Shown piece by piece: positions 24,004-33,687 of a stretch of DNA of 64,000 nucleotides. A program made the translations under genes and the position numbers. Source of the stretch: Beta vulgaris subsp. vulgaris. Lineage: Eukaryota > Streptophyta > Magnoliopsida > Caryophyllales > Amaranthaceae. The first letter of the stretch is position 1; every line of letters begins with the position of its first letter. The DNA lies in NCBI RefSeq assembly GCF_026745355.1, contig NC_079202.1:43242561-43306560 (forward strand), in the 5' to 3' direction. The notes under the pieces are model-generated. The model had not been told where the DNA came from. It made no database searches and worked only from the letters and a program-made list of their open reading frames with translations.

Positions 24004-24012
24004 TATTAGTAT

Positions 24013-24287
24013 TTACTAGTGGTATGCTTTATTCATTCAATTAAATAAATTTTTTTTACATTATTATTTGTAATAGGATGTATGGATAATCAAGTACCTT
24101 GAGGAAATTCGATCAAATAGAGTATTTCATGATCATTACAAATACTTTCAAATGGTACTCTTTTAGTTGGTTATTATAAGTTAGTTATTCTATTTTGAAA
24201 TTTTATATTTCTTAATGTGTAACTTTGTCATTTTACAATCATGAATAACTAATTAATAGATAGAGGGAAAAATAAATAATATACACT
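24013..24287. other. AT-rich gap between Mutator-like element and Copia LTR
   Basis: 275 bp of AT-rich unique-looking sequence without gene or repeat structure; the only apparently non-mobile spacer between the ASHH2 promoter side and the retrotransposon block. Confidence 0.5.
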
Positions 24288-24495
24288 TGTTGTAGTGTAG
24301 AGAGATTTTAAGCAAGATTAAATTGTAAGCTCTTGTTGTTGTGTTATTCATTTTCTCCCGCGAAGTGCGGTATATATAGTGCCGGGTGAATAATTCACCC
24401 GGTGGTACATCATATCACTGCATAACTGCAGTGTAGTGTCTAATCATGGGCGGCGCCGTTTTATCCGTTCACTGTTTACATAGAATATTACAACA
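24288..24495 (-). repeat. Copia 3' LTR (208 bp)
   Basis: Reads TGTTGTAATATTCTATG ... CACTACAACA on the minus strand, preceded by polypurine AAGGGGGAG at 24496-24505. It contains a CACCGGGTGAAT-ATTCACCCGG palindrome and TATATA. It is the same length as, and nearly identical to, the LTR at 33086-33293. Confidence 0.9.
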
Positions 24496-24735
24496 CTCCC
24501 CCTTGAACGGATCTTAAAACATATATTACGGGGTGACAACTGCCTCATTAAAAACTTTACATTTGAAAAATCCTAATGGGATAAAAACAAATATAAAGGT
24601 AAAAGAGTACAGTTGGGCTTTGATATGCCTATATGCTTTTCTGCCTCGTTAAAACCTTGCCAAGAAAAACCCTATCGGATAAAAAAACTTGGACGAAGAA
24701 AAAAGAGTACAGAGCATATAACGCTCCCCCTCAAT
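24496..24735 (-). repeat. Copia 3' UTR with duplicated polypurine-tract modules
   Basis: Two related modules of about 75-90 bp (TGTACTCTTTT, then ATCC-ATAGGG/TTAGG-TTTTTC, then AAGTTTTTAATGAGGCA) each follow or end in a polypurine tract: AATTGAGGGGGAGCG just after the RNaseH stop (about 24,723-24,737) and CAAGGGGGAGTG next to the LTR. The second is the functional priming site by position. The plus-strand copy at 32,852-33,085 has the same arrangement. Confidence 0.7.
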
Positions 24736-27700
24736 TTAACGTATATCTCGAAGGCGATGCAGACCAGTTAGGTGTACAAGCTCTTGGATTGCTTTGCTGG
24801 TAATGCCTTTGTGAGTAGGTTGGCTAAATTGTCGCATGATTGAACTTGTGTGACACTAATTGTTCCTTCCTTCTCCAAATCATGGGTGGAAAAGAATTTA
24901 GGATTGATATGCTTTGTTCTGTCACCTTTGATATTACCTTCTTTAATTTGTGCAATGCAAGCGGTATTATCTTCATCATGGATTATAGTTGGACCTTCTT
25001 GTGTCTCTTTGATACCACTTTCCCTGAGTATATGATGAGTCAAAGATCTCAACCATACACATTCTCTACCAGCTTCATAAAGTGCGATTAATTCAGCTTG
25101 ATTTGATGAAGTAGCTGTTAGAGTATGTTTTGTTGACTTTCAAGAGATTGTTGTATTTCCATAGCTAAAAATATAACCTGTTTGCGATTTTGCCTTAACT
25201 GGATCTGATAGGTAACCTGCATCGGCATATCCTACAAGGGTAGGATTCCCGTCTCGTGGATAGAATAATCCCATATCCGTTGTCCCGCGTATATAGCGGA
25301 GTAAGTGTTTCACTCCACTCCAGTGCCTGTTTGTAGGTTCAGAGCTGTATCTAGCTAATAAATTGACCTAGAATGCAATGTTTGGTCTAGTATTGATGGC
25401 TAAGTACATTAAGGCTCCAATGGCACTTAGGTATGGTACTTCGGGACCGAGTATATCCTCACCTTCTTATGAAGACACATGGACAAATTTGGTCCTTCTT
25501 GTAGCCTCGATTTATGAGGTATTCACTAAGACGGTTGTACCACATCCTTCCAGATTGTTTTAAACCGTAAAGTGATTTTTTCAATTTTATGGAATGTAGC
25601 TTCCGAGGTTTTGACCTCAAGGATTCAGGTAGTTCAAGTCCTTCTGGGACTCTCATATGGATATCAGTGTCAAGTGACCCATAGAGATATGTTGTCACGA
25701 CATCCATAAGGCGGATTTGTAGTCCTTTGCATGCAGATAGACTTATAAGGAATCTTAGTGTCGTGGCATCTACTACTGAAGAGTATGTTTCCTAATAGTC
25801 AATTCCAGGTCTTTGGGAGAAACCTTGGGCTACAAGCCTGGCCTTGTATCGTACGATTTCATTTTTCTCGTTTCGCTTTCGCACGAAGACCCATTTATAT
25901 CCAACGGGTTTTATTCCCTTTGGGGTCTGGGCTATAGGGCCAAACACTTCTCGTTTTTTGAGAGATTTCAATTCTACCTGAATGGCCTCTTTCCATTTAG
26001 GCCAATCACTCCTTCGTCGACATTCATCCACTGATCTTGGTTCGGTGTCCTCGATATCAGTGTGATTTCTGTGGCTATTGAATATGCAAATACTTCATCA
26101 ATCGGGGTTTTTACCCTATTCCATTGCTTTCTATAATGGACAAAATTTATTGAAATTTTGTGATTGTCAACGCTAGCATTTTCATGCTCCTCCTCAGATG
26201 CAGCATCTGATTCTTTGAGTTCATTTTCGGGATTCATGATGTTTTTATCGTTTGAAAATTGTTCCACTTTAGAAGAATCATCAGTTTTCTCATTATTGGT
26301 TTCTATTCTTCTAGACTTCCTCGGTTTCAAGTCTTTGGCTCCGAGCGGTCTTCCACGCCTTTTGCGTGTTATAGATTCATTTGCGAGTGGATTTTCCGCT
26401 TTTTCTCTTGGGATTTCAGCCCGTGCAGGAGCATTTACAGCAGGTATATATGATTTTATCACTCCTTTTGAATCAGTGAATGCATCTGGTAATTGATTGG
26501 CAATGTTTTGCAAGTGTATAATTTTCTGAACTTCTTGCTCACACATATTTGATCTTTGATCAATATATGATAAATTTTTGGCATTCCATGATATTTCATT
26601 CCAACATGGGCCTGCTTTATCTCCCCCTACAGTTGGGAAAATTGTCTCATCAAAGTGATAATCCGCGAACCGAGCGGTGAAAAGATCACCAGTTGACGGT
26701 TCTAGATATCTTATGATGGACGGTGATTCAAATCCAACATAGATTCCCAACCTTACTTCTTTGTGGGCCCATCTTAGTACGTTGTGGTGGTGCTATGGGA
26801 ACGTAGACTGCACACCCAAAAATTCGTAGGTGAGCAAGACTTGGTTCCTTTCCAACCACTAACTGTAGGGGGTAGATCATGCTTGGCGCTCGGCCTTAGT
26901 CTCAGTAAAGCCGCAGCATGTAGTATAGCATGTCCCATGTAGAAGATGGGAGTTTTGATTTCATGAGTAATGGCCTCGCAACTAATTGTAGTCGCTTTAT
27001 GAATGCTTCCGCTAGGCCGTTTTGTGTGTGAACATGGGCTACTGGATGTTCCACGTCTATCCCAATTGACATACAATAGTCATTACAAGTGCGGGATGTG
27101 AATTCTCCGGCATTATCAAGTAGGATTTTCTTTATGGGATAGTCTGGGAATTGAGCCCTTAGACGCGTAATTTGCGCTAGCAGTTTTGCAAAAGCAACAT
27201 TCCTTGTTGATAGGAGACTAACGTGAGACTAATGTGTTGATGCGTCTATCAACACCAGAAAGTATCTGAATGGTCCACATGATGGGTGTATTGGCCCGCA
27301 AATATCTCCTTGGATTCTTTCTAGGAATGCAAGATTTTCACCTTCAAGTTTATTTTTAGAAGGTCTTATGATTAATTTGCCAAGGGAACAAGCCTTACAA
27401 TTATGCTCAGTTGAGTGTGGGGCCCGTATGTTTTTCAACGGATGCCCATTTGAGCTTCGGACGATTTTCGTCATCATGCTTGTTCCTGGGTGACCCAAGC
27501 GATCATGCCACAGAGTAAATATTGCTTGGTTGTCTACCTTATGGTGGGACACCAAATTTGTTTCGACTGGACTGATATAAGTAAAATACAGTCCGGAGGA
27601 GTATGATGGCATCCTTTCAAGGATTATTTTCTTGCCATCTTCACATTTAGTGAGATACATGTACTCCTTTCCGTTTTCGTTAATGGTTTCCACATGGTAA

Positions 27701-27975
27701 CCATTTGTGTGCAGATCTTTGAAACTCAATAGATTTCTTTGAGTTTTACCTGAATACAATGCGTTGTTTATAGTGACGTGTGTTCCTTTTGGTAACACTA
27801 TGCATGCCTTTCCTGAGCCCTCAACCATATTTGTAGTGCTTGCAATGGTGTTGAGGTCGCCTTTTCTTGGCTTGAGCCGAGTGAAGTATGACTTGCTACT
27901 CAGGATGGTATGTGTAGTGGCACTATCAATCAGGCATTGTTGGGAGCCTTTGTTTGTCATTATCTTCATTAAAAC
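24736..27975 (-). pseudogene. Copia pol: protease, integrase, RT, RNase H (defective)
   Basis: Protease has LIDSATTHTIL (27,925). The GAG-pre-integrase zinc motif is HDRLGHPG ... CKACSLGK (27,350-27,500). Integrase core has GDICGPIH, then LDNAGEFTSR and HTQNGLAEAF (27,010-27,300). The integrase C-terminal extension has GIYVGFESPS (26,745). RT starts W-K-E-A-I near 26,000 with [11 protein letters not shown] and [10 protein letters not shown], then SLYGLKQSGRMWYNRL (25,530). After CPCVFI the frame jumps at about 25,462 to GEDILGPEVPYLSAI, so the region that should hold the YVDD active site is absent. RNase H (25,130-24,736) has SNQAELIALYEAGR and DNTACIAQIKEG. There is also a TAG in integrase and further frameshifts. 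Confidence 0.88.
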
Positions 27976-28118
27976 ATAAATTTTTCAAAATCTAAAAATT
28001 TATTCATAGAAAGAGGTACATTACATGAAATGATAAAAAGAGACATCAAGTAAGACATGTGTACATGAAGTAAAGTGATAAAACAACATCATAGGTTGAT
28101 CTAGGGGGGATAAGAGGG

Positions 28119-30043
28119 CTAGGCATTAGAAATATCTTCCATGAGGTAATTAGCTACATCGAGGTCCGGGAGCGGAGTAGTTTCAGTGACTAAATTTCTT
28201 TCGCCACGTCTACCTTGACCCTTAGTAGAGGCCACATATAGATCCACAAGATGTTTGGCTGTGCGGCATTCATTTGCCCAATGCCCTTGGATGCCACATT
28301 TAAAACATTTTTCTTGTGTTCTTTGTTCGGAGTTTCTTCCTCCGCGTCCTCTATTTGGGCGCCAGTTTTGGTGTCCTCGTCCTCTTCCTCTTCCTCTGTC
28401 ACTTCCATTGTCATTTCTTTCCCCATTACCCTTATTTTTGAATTGGCCATTCTAGTTTGAGTTGCCTCCCCGCTTATTCCAGCGCTTACCACCTCTAGTG
28501 GCATTTGTTTCAACTAGAGATGGCAGTGGATTCTGGACACGGCCCGGATCCGTGGACCCGGATCCGTTTTTCCGGGTCTGGATCCTAAAATTATGGACCC
28601 GTTGGATCCGGGTCGGATTCGGGTCCACTTGTCAGATTACGGATCCGGGTCCGGATCTGTACAATAGACCCGGACCCGGATCCACAGATCCGTTTTTTAA
28701 AAAAAATGCCCACATTGGGCTGGCGCTGGCTTACCTTGTCTATGTTCAGTGTTCTTTGTTCACAGAACTAATTGAATATGCAATCTGTGAAATTGATAAA
28801 ATAAGACTCTAGATGGTGGTGAGATGTGTTTGTTATGTTGGTTATTATCATTGTCTGTTTTGGGGGGTATAACTTGATTTCAAGTTTCAAGTTTCTGGAA
28901 TGCAATTTCTTTCTTCAAAAATGAATTTCAGGTTTCACTTTTTTCATTTAAGAAACTTATGTATTATATACCTCTTCTTTTTAGCCCTCTATCTAACAAA
29001 TAAATATAATATTATCAATTAGAAAGATAGTTATGATTAATACTATTTATATTTTAATGGAATGCAAGAAGTTAAAGGAATATATATCTGGTTGTGGCTA
29101 TGAAGCTATGGTTTTTCTATCTCTTAGTTGTAATGAAATTGATCTTCCATCAGTTGGAGATGTGAACAATTAGCGTTTCAACGCTTCGGAAATCATTTTA
29201 ATCGCTTTGGAAATCATTTTAATATCACAAAGTAGGTGAAATTGCATGAAATGAGTCGGATCCGTTTTGGACCCGTTTTGGACCCGGATCCGCAGGATCC
29301 GTCGGATCTGGATCTGGGTCCAACTTTCTTAGACCCGGTGGATCCGGGTCGGATCTGGATCCAGGATCTGAAAACGGATCTGGATCCGGGTCCACCTGGA
29401 CCCGATCCATATCCGGCTCGTTGCCATCCCTAGTTTCAACTGCTGCTGCGCTGGTACCTGCTGGCCCTTGATTATGAATTGAGAGCAGGATTTGATTGTT
29501 CTGTTCTGCAACCAAAAGGATGGCAATTAGGTCGCAGAACTTTTGGCAACGCCTTTCACGATATTGTTCTTGCTGAACAACATTATTGGCATGCATAGTA
29601 GAGAGAATTTTCTCAATCATGGCTCGTTCAGACACAGGTTCTCCGCACAGCTTTAGCTGTGAGGTGATGCGAAGTACTGCAGAATTGTACTCGCGTACTG
29701 ATGCAAAGTTCTGAAACCTGAGTACTGACCATTCATTTTGGTCCCTTGGAGCGTTAATTCTTTGCAAATGCTCAAATATATCCTTTACGTTATCCCATAA
29801 CTCTTTGGGATCTTCCACAAGGATGTATTCAGATTTGAGTTCTTAATGTATATGGTGTTTGAGATACACCAATGCTTTCGCTTGCTCCAAAGGGGTAGGG
29901 GCACCACCTTCGACAATGGTGTGGTCGAGGCTAAGTGACTTTAGGTAAGCTTTTACATCCACCCTCCATTCTAGATACATTTGGCCTGAGGTTTCAAGGA
30001 TCTCAAAGTCTCGATTTGCTAGTCTAGCCATTTTTGAGTTCAT
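28119..30043 (-). pseudogene. Copia gag (nucleocapsid CCHC), interrupted by hAT element
   Basis: The ATG at 30043 starts MNSKMARLANRDFEILETSG, followed by a UBN2/retrotrans_gag-type domain (KELWDNVKDIFEHLQR...RFQNFASVREYNSAV...EPVSERAMIEKIL), an Arg/Gly-rich linker and the zinc knuckle CFKCGIQGHWANEC. An in-frame TAA follows H-I-H at 29843-29845. Removing the hAT element plus one target-duplication copy leaves 999 nt (333 codons), in frame apart from that stop. Gag ends TAG at 28119. About 140 nt of AT-rich spacer with stops separates gag from pol, in this copy and in the right one. Confidence 0.85.
28515..29432. mobile_element. Non-autonomous hAT element, GGATCC-rich subterminal repeats
   Basis: Inserted in the left gag with an exact 8-bp target duplication GTTTCAAC (28507-28514, 29433-29440). 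The other Copia copy has the empty site at about 35,933-35,942. The ends TAGAGATGGCA / reverse complement TAGGGATGGCA are the typical hAT terminus. The first ~180 and last ~170 bp are packed with GGACCCGGATCCG-type motifs in both orientations; the 28,700-29,240 core is AT-rich with no transposase. Asp/Pro-rich open frames across the ends are repeat by-products. Confidence 0.9.
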
Positions 30044-30307
30044 GTGATGTTTTGAAAGTATTAGTAGAAAATTAATGCATAAATATATAGAGTTCCGAAA
30101 GAAAAACACACTGGGGTGTAAGCCATAGTGGTCCGAGAATCCTTAACTGTTCAAGAGGTTAAGGGTTCGAAACATGATAATAACATGAAAGGTGAACAAT
30201 AAATATATATAAAAAGGCTGCATTTTTTTTTGTTTAACCAGAATGTGACTATCATGTCCAAAATAAACCACATGTGTTAATAGCATATTAATAGAAAATT
30301 TACATAA

Positions 30308-30475
30308 TTAAGCATTATAATTGTGTTTTACAATATGCAGAAACAGAATTACAATAATTCCTACTAAAACTGTTATAAGTATCATTCCCCAGTAAAACAT
30401 GACCTTCAACTATCTGAAAGATTCTAGAAGATCTGGTGTGTCGTTTTGAGGACGGCGGTTTCCGGCATTGTACAT
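30308..30475 (-). pseudogene. Left-arm copy of a small membrane-protein gene, nonsense-mutated
   Basis: Same 168-nt frame as the intact copy at 34898-35065, with no indels. Codon 22, CAG in the other copy, is TAG here. Other differences are Asn/Lys at 11, Ser/Cys at 19 and Ile/Asn in the hydrophobic stretch. The upstream TATAAAAGG and GGCCACCATG context are preserved (about 30,595 and 30,470). By itself this copy can encode only a 21-residue peptide. Confidence 0.65.
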
Positions 30476-31580
30476 GGTGGCCGAAAATAGTGGAGATAAA
30501 ATTTGTGAAGTTTTATGAGAGAGAAAATTTTCATGGGGTAGAAGTGAGTGAGGGAGGCGGACGAGAAAATGAGAAGGGTTAAAATCCCTTTTATAGTGGT
30601 GTAAAAACACTATTCACATTTAACAGGTAAGATATATACTGATATGTAATACGTAACATGTTGACAAAACAGAAAAATAGAGTATTACTTTAAGAAATAA
30701 TAATAATTAGTTCCCCAACAATAAATTAGTTAACGTATGTTTATGACTTATAACTAATTCATGGTTTGAGAATTAGATACTAGTCATACCATTTATTATC
30801 TAAAGTGGCTTTTATATATGCTTTTAAGTCCAAAAGAAAAAAAAGGCATTAAAAACACTTGCAATAAATTAGCCTGAGTTATAAGGCTCATCTCTCTCCT
30901 GCTTATGTTTTTTATGGCTCTTTGTCAGCATTTGTTTACCCACTCAAGGAAAAGAAAGACAACATAACTTTGGATTCCTTGACTAACGCACAGACTTTAC
31001 TTTGAAATCCCTCCCCCGTTTTTGTTTGTTTTTTATTTATTATTCATAAAAAAAAAGTACTTAAACCAACTCTAAAAGGGGACATGCAGAAGAAAACAAA
31101 TGCATTCAATAGTAACGTATACTAATACATTCAATAGTACCAATGCAGAAGAAGACAAGGGGAAAGAAAAATTTGACAGATGCATTCAATAGTAACGTAT
31201 ACTATGCATTAGAAGACAAACTTTGAGTTAGTGTTGAAAATAGGTGAACACAATTAATAAGGACAAGTCATGACATTATGTGTCATCATATGGGCATTAT
31301 AACTAGTAGGCTTTTGCAATTTATAGAAAATCTTAAGATAGATGCTACTTATAAGCTGTTTCATTTCGGTGCAAAGAAAAACTAGCTACTCCTTTCATCA
31401 TTTTCTTTCAATGCTTTCTCCCCCCCTTTTTTTTCACGGTTAAAAGAAATACAAGACATAAATAAAAAACAAGAAAAAAGATAGCAGGTAGCTCCACCAT
31501 TATAGCTATTTTTCGGCCAAAACATTCATCATCTTTGTAGTGTAAGCCGTACATTCAGGCGGCGGAGTCCGTCCATTTAG

Positions 31581-32036
31581 GTTGATATGTGTACCAGCGT
31601 ATATAATTAGTTTTTTGGGTTGATATGTGTACCAGCGTAAGCTAATTTTGTTCTATGAACCTGTCCTGGTGGGGGCAGACTTTTGTGCAGGAAATAGCAA
31701 GCTAAGGTAGGCTGATGGAAGGCTATAGTGAAGTCATGTCTCGACTATCATAGTTGATTCAAGCTTGAACATGATCATATTTTGCGACTTACTTCTGTTT
31801 TATGAAGAATGTTTGAATTTACGTTACAATCTTATTTTGGGCCTGTAATAATTAACTTATATTATGTGTGATGAATGTTCTTTTAAGATTAGCTCGCATA
31901 GTCAATTCAGCTTTATTAATGGGTTGATTCCAGCAAGTGACAGCCTCCGTAACATTTGATTATGATTTTTGCTTCCGCTAATGCTAGAAAGTATAGTTTT
32001 TAATTAATTTAAGGTAAACAATAGCCACAGAAATCA
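31581..32036. other. Junction sequence between the inverted Copia arms
   Basis: Starts where the left arm loses similarity to the right arm. It contains a direct repeat of TGATATGTGTACCAGCGTA (31,583-31,601 and 31,621-31,639). The remainder is AT-rich with no similarity to other parts of the window that I can see and no gene. Confidence 0.5.
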
Positions 32037-32851
32037 AAAAGGTTCTATATGGACAAATCACATCCGTTGAGTTCACCTATGGTTGTTCATCGCTTAAAAA
32101 TTGATGAAGATACTTTCCGCCCTAGGGAAGAAGGTGAGGATATACTCGGTCCGAAGTACCATACCTAAGTGCCATTGGAGCCTTAATGTACTTAGCCATC
32201 AATACTAGACCAGACATTGCATTCTCGGTCAATTTATTAGCTAGATACAGCTCCGAACCTACAAACAGGCACTGGAGTGGAGTGAAACACTTACTCCGCT
32301 ATATACGCGGGACAACGGATATGGGATTATTCTATCCACGAGACGGAAATCCTACCCTTGTAGGATATGCCGACGCAGGTTACCTGTCAGATCCAGTCAA
32401 GGCAAAATCGCAAACAGGTTATATTTTTAGCTATGGAAATACAGCAATCTCTTGGAAGTCAACAAAACAGACTCTAATAGCTACTTCATCAAATCAAGCT
32501 GAATTAATCGCACTTTATGAAGCTGGTAGAGAATGTATATGGTTGAGATCTTTGTTATATATACTGGAAAGTGGTATCAAAGAGACACAAGAAGGTCTAA
32601 CTATAATCCATGAAGATAATACCGCTTGCATTGCACAAATTAAAGAAGGCTATATCAAAGGTGACAGAACAAAGCATATCGATCCTAAATTCTTTTCCAC
32701 CCATGATTTGGAGAAGGAAGGAACAATTAATGTCACACAAGTTCAATCATGCGACAATTTAGCCGACCTACTCACAAAGGCATTACCAGCAAAGCAATTC
32801 CAAGAGCTTGTACACCTAACTGGTCTGCGTCGCCTTCGAGATATACGTTAA
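32037..32851 (+). pseudogene. Copia RT tail and RNase H fragment
   Basis: Starts abruptly in the RT thumb (YMDKSHPLSSPMVVH-like, frame broken), reaches EGEDILGP, then lacks one C that the left arm has, and continues in frame from about 32,150 (YLSAIGALMYLAINTRPDIAFSVN). It contains the complete RNase H region: GYADAGYLSDPVKAKSQTGY, ATSSNQAELIALYEAGREC, EDNTACIAQIKEGY, DNLADLLTKALPAKQFQELV, with stop at 32849-32851. It is more complete here than the left arm, so it is not a copy of that deleted version. Confidence 0.85.
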
Positions 32852-33085
32852 ATTGAGGGGAAGCGCTATATTCTATTTTCCTTCGCCCAAGTTTTTTTTA
32901 TCCCATAGGGTTTTTCTTGGCAAGGTTTTGACGAGGCAAAATAGCATATAGGCATATCAAATCCCAACTGTACTCTTTTACCTTTATATTTGCTTTTATC
33001 CCATTAGGATTTTTCAAATGTAAAGTTTTTAATGAGGCAGTTGTCACCCCGTAATATATGTTTTAAGATCCGTTCAAGGGGGGAG

Positions 33086-33293
33086 TGTTGTAATATTCTA
33101 CGTAAACAGTGAACGAATAAAACGGCGCCGCCCATGATTAGACACTACACTGCAGTTATGCAGTGATATGATGTATCACCGGGTGAATTATTCACCCGGC
33201 ACTATATATACTGCACTTCGCGGGAGAAAATGAATAACACAACAACAAGAGCTTACTCTCTAATCTTGCTTAAAATCTCTCTACACTACAACA
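33086..33293 (+). repeat. Copia LTR shared by the upstream tail and the right-hand copy
   Basis: 208 bp, TGTTGTAATATTC ... CACTACAACA, preceded by polypurine CAAGGGGGGAG (3' LTR context) and directly followed by TGTTATCAGCACGA (33294-33307), a Copia-type primer-binding site (5' LTR context). It also has the CACCGGGTGAATTATTCACCCGG-like palindrome. One LTR thus serves two internal regions. Confidence 0.88.
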
Positions 33294-33369
33294 TGTTATC
33301 AGCACGATTTCGCTCTACTATCAAAAGGTAGTTCTTCTCAATTGCTACTATTTTTTTTTTTTTTTAAAA

Positions 33370-33687
33370 ATGGATCACCAGTGTAATGGGATCAATACTA
33401 TTCTAAACAATGTGTCTCTTTGTAGTATATATTTTACCATAGAAAGTAATAGTGTACCTTGCACCACAAACCCGGCACGAGGAGTTGGTAGTACACCCCA
33501 ACGCCATAATACTAACGTTATTAATAGCCACGTCGGTGAACGCCGACAAACCACCGTCCCTAACCTCAATGATAACCCTCCCCCGGAACCACCAACTGAA
33601 ATCCGGCAAACTCCTAATAATAATAATAAAAGGAGTAGGGACGATGAGGGTCCTTCCGTCAGCAACAAGCGACGACAAAGTAATTAA
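33370..33687 (+). CDS. Leader ORF in the Copia 5' region, unknown product (105 aa)
   Basis: ATG at 33370, 76 nt after the primer-binding site, preceded by a T/A run. The product is Asn/Pro/Arg-rich and ends with a basic, NLS-like tail (KRSRDDEG...NKRRQSN). No known domain is recognised. The left arm has lost this region, so there is no second copy to test conservation. The minus strand of the same DNA is also open, so a chance frame is a real possibility. Confidence 0.3.
   Translation: MDHQCNGINTILNNVSLCSIYFTIESNSVPCTTNPARGVGSTPQRHNTNVINSHVGERRQTTVPNLNDNPPPEPPTEIRQTPNNNNKRSRDDEGPSVSNKRRQSN

Larger units (their letters stand above)
24288..31580 (-). mobile_element. Ty1/Copia element, left (minus-strand) copy of an inverted pair, defective
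   Basis: From right to left: leader with captured small gene, gag, pol (PR-INT-RT-RNaseH), 3' UTR, and the 3' LTR at 24288-24495. The 5' LTR and primer-binding site are missing; similarity to the right copy stops abruptly at about 31,580 within the leader. The gag carries a stop and an hAT insertion. Integrase has a stop at 27229-27231, and RT has lost its catalytic segment at about 25,462. Two duplicated modules containing polypurine tracts lie 3' of the RNaseH stop. The sequence immediately outside the LTR is ACACT (24283-24287), the expected target-duplication half. Confidence 0.9.

Noticed and set aside
23815..24009. Phe/Ser/Trp-rich plus-strand frame
   Set aside because: By-product of the TTATTCTTTCAGTTGG minisatellite.
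28462..29818. Asp/Pro-rich frames, including one fused to Copia gag
   Set aside because: The repeats are translations of GGATCC-type subterminal motifs of the hAT insertion; the fusion with gag is caused by the insertion.
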